The position numbers and the translations under genes were made by a program. Below the pieces are notes generated by a model, which saw only the letters and a program-made list of their open reading frames with translations, had not been told where the DNA came from and made no database searches. Positions 5,582 to 6,953 of a stretch of 6,953 nucleotides of DNA are shown here, piece after piece. Position 1 is the first letter of the stretch; each line of letters opens with the position of its first letter. Source of the DNA: an uncultured Sutterella sp. (GTDB lineage: Bacteria; Pseudomonadota; Gammaproteobacteria; Burkholderiales; Burkholderiaceae_F); assembly GCA_900552545.1 (NCBI GenBank), contig USAL01000097.1:1-6953 (forward strand). Reading direction: 5' to 3'.

Positions 5582-6730
5582 CTAATGCACGGCCACCGAC
5601 TTCACCTGCGCCCAGAGCGTCATGCCGGGCTCAAGGGCGAGTTCGCTTGCCGCGCGTGCGGTGACTTCCGCAAGCAGCGTCGTCTCTCCGGCATCGAGCT
5701 CCACAAGGCGGCGCGCCTCGTCGCGGCCGGGAAGAATCGCCTTGGCCCGGCAGCAAAAGACGTTTTGAATGCTCGTCTGCGAGGGGCGCCCGACGGAAAG
5801 CGACACGTTGTCGGCCTCGATCATGAGGCGCACCGTCGAGCCGATCGCCGCTCCATGGTCACGCACCCAGAACCAGGCGCCGCCCGTCACGACCTTCACA
5901 AGGCCCCAGCGCGCGTCGCGCTCGGTCACGCGCGCAACGACAAGGGTCGAGCGCGCGGCCCGGTTTCCTGCGCGGACGTTCAAATCGTGCCAGACGCGCG
6001 CCACGGGACCGGCGGCAACCACGCGCCCGGCCTCCATGACGACGAGGTCGTCGGCCAACCGCAGCACCTCCTCTTCGGAGTGCGTGACGTAGATCACCGG
6101 AATGTTGAGCTCGCGCTTGATGCGCTCAAGCCACGGCATGATCTCAAGGCGCCGGGCGTGATCGAGCGCCGCAAGGGGCTCATCCATGAAAAGCGCCTCG
6201 GGGCGCGAGGCAAGCGCCCGCGCGATGGCGCAGCGCTGCCGCTCGCCGCCCGAAAGCTGCGCGGGACGGCGCTTCAAAAGTCCCCCGATGCCGAGAAGCT
6301 CAACCGCCTCGGCAAGGCGCTCCCGCCCTTTCGGGTCACGGCGGCGCTTCAAGCCGTAGCTGATATTTTGCTCGACGTCGAGGTGCGGAAAAAGACTCGC
6401 TTCCTGAAATACGTAGCCGAGGCGCCGCTCGCAGGTGGGAACAAAGACATCTGCGGCATCGTCCTGCCACAGATGTCCGGCAATGCGCACGAGCCCGTGG
6501 GCATGTTCAAGCCCTGCCGCACTTCTTAAAACAGTCGTCTTGCCGCAGCCCGAAGGGCCGAAGAGCGTGGTCACGCCGCCGCCCGCGCGCACGGCAATGT
6601 CGACGTCAAGCGCAAAGCCGCCCGGACGCTTGAGCGCCACGCGGATGCGTCCTTCTTCGAGACCATCCCCTGAACTTTGTTCTTGGGCCTTGTCTGTAGT
6701 CTGCTCTGCGACTTGATTGCTCTCGGTCAT
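5582..6730 (-). CDS. modC: Molybdate ABC importer ATP-binding protein ModC
   Basis: ModC hydrolyses ATP at the cytoplasmic face of the ModB channel to import molybdate. In the 382-residue reading, Walker A GPSGCGKTT is at 58-66, Q-loop Gln109, signature LSGGERQ at 159-165, Walker B LFMDEP ending at 185 (Asp183, catalytic Glu184), ALD at 188-190 and His217. The region from about 319 to 382 (IQNVFCCRAKAI onward) is the Mop/TOBE molybdate-binding domain typical of ModC. No key residue is missing. The first 28 residues are hydrophilic and unlike usual ModC starts. The ATG at 6728-6730 has no ribosome site, whereas a GTG at 6638-6640 (residue 31) has GAAGAAGGA 9 bases upstream, so the true protein may be 352 residues. 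The probable modB ends 45 bases before the ATG. Confidence 0.9.
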   Translation of the reverse strand: MTESNQVAEQTTDKAQEQSSGDGLEEGRIRVALKRPGGFALDVDIAVRAGGGVTTLFGPSGCGKTTVLRSAAGLEHAHGLVRIAGHLWQDDAADVFVPTCERRLGYVFQEASLFPHLDVEQNISYGLKRRRDPKGRERLAEAVELLGIGGLLKRRPAQLSGGERQRCAIARALASRPEALFMDEPLAALDHARRLEIMPWLERIKRELNIPVIYVTHSEEEVLRLADDLVVMEAGRVVAAGPVARVWHDLNVRAGNRAARSTLVVARVTERDARWGLVKVVTGGAWFWVRDHGAAIGSTVRLMIEADNVSLSVGRPSQTSIQNVFCCRAKAILPGRDEARRLVELDAGETTLLAEVTARAASELALEPGMTLWAQVKSVAVH

Positions 6731-6775
6731 GATGGTTTTTGGACTGCGTGGTCGGCGTTTCAGGCACGAAGAAGA

Positions 6776-6953
6776 CTACACGGGCGTCTGCTCAATGGCC
6801 TGACTGCCGCGGCGGTTGAAAAACGCCACCGCAAGCAGCACGATGGCAGCCGTAACAAGACGGTCTGTCTGTACCGCACGGGCGTTTTTCTCCGCTTCCG
6901 TCTGGGTCAGATCCGCGTCGCGCGCTTCTCCTGTCACAACGGTTGTTTCGGCC
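6776..6953 (-). CDS. modB: C-terminal end of probable molybdate ABC permease ModB (partial)
   Basis: The last 58 codons of a gene enter from the right edge and stop at TAG (6776-6778). The peptide has a charged stretch (GEARDADLTQTEAEKNARAV), then one membrane helix (LVTAAIVLLAVAFF) and a basic NRRG end. That is the expected tail of a permease: a last helix followed by a short cytoplasmic end. The identification as ModB rests mainly on its position just before modC in the usual modABC order. The charged stretch before the last helix looks longer than I would expect. The EAA loop lies outside the window, so family membership cannot be confirmed here. Confidence 0.65.
   Translation of the reverse strand, partial: AETTVVTGEARDADLTQTEAEKNARAVQTDRLVTAAIVLLAVAFFNRRGSQAIEQTPV

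Noticed and set aside
5585..6529. 314-codon plus-strand frame opposite modC
   Set aside because: It is a GC-rich antisense shadow of modC, with His/Arg/Ala-rich composition and no recognisable domain; ModC motifs on the minus strand are unambiguous.

Overview
The window is GC-rich, roughly 55-60% G+C by eye in the genes, with strong G/C bias at third codon positions. The two importer operons, a class II tRNA-Leu and a molybdate transporter resemble a Gram-negative proteobacterium. The gene set fits a betaproteobacterium of the Burkholderiales (Sutterella-like gut bacteria are one possibility), but the species assignment is only an inference. Almost everything is transcribed from the minus strand; the exception is a decayed plus-strand stretch in the middle.

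Minus-strand operon 1 runs from about 4190 down past base 1. It encodes a Tat-exported periplasmic solute-binding protein (3086-4120), two inner-membrane permeases with EAA loops (2241-3056 and 1403-2221) and an ABC ATPase with a C-terminal TOBE-type domain (162-1298). Another gene with a good ribosome site begins at 67 and leaves the window. Together these form a complete type I ABC importer of the polyamine / ferric iron / 2-aminoethylphosphonate class. The substrate cannot be read from the sequence. A candidate TTGACA element and a small 5'-UTR hairpin lie upstream of the binding-protein gene. A 104-bp GC-rich, foldable gap separates the second permease from the ATPase.

The stretch 4193-5427 contains no intact gene that I can defend. 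It holds a low-GC spacer with a 14-bp direct repeat, an unidentified plus-strand fragment rich in hydrophobic residues (4663-4920), and a plus-strand remnant of a YjiG-type (nucleoside-recognition 'Gate' domain) membrane protein (4921-5294). The YjiG remnant carries an apparent frameshift and lacks a central block. A small minus-strand frame with a PAS-like ending is noted as a weak possibility.

A tRNA-Leu gene with anticodon CAA follows on the minus strand (5428-5512). It has a clear sigma70-type promoter (5536-5564) and a strong intrinsic terminator (5353-5405). Its promoter lies inside an inverted repeat that directly follows the stop codon of modC.

Operon 2 (right end, minus strand) is the 3' half of a molybdate importer: the tail of a probable ModB permease (6776-6953), then ModC ATPase (5582-6730). 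ModC has either an unusual hydrophilic N-terminal extension or an internal GTG start. I found no convincing undescribed system. The items most worth a second look are the decayed plus-strand block, the unknown substrate of operon 1, and the tRNA promoter embedded in the mod 3' inverted repeat.
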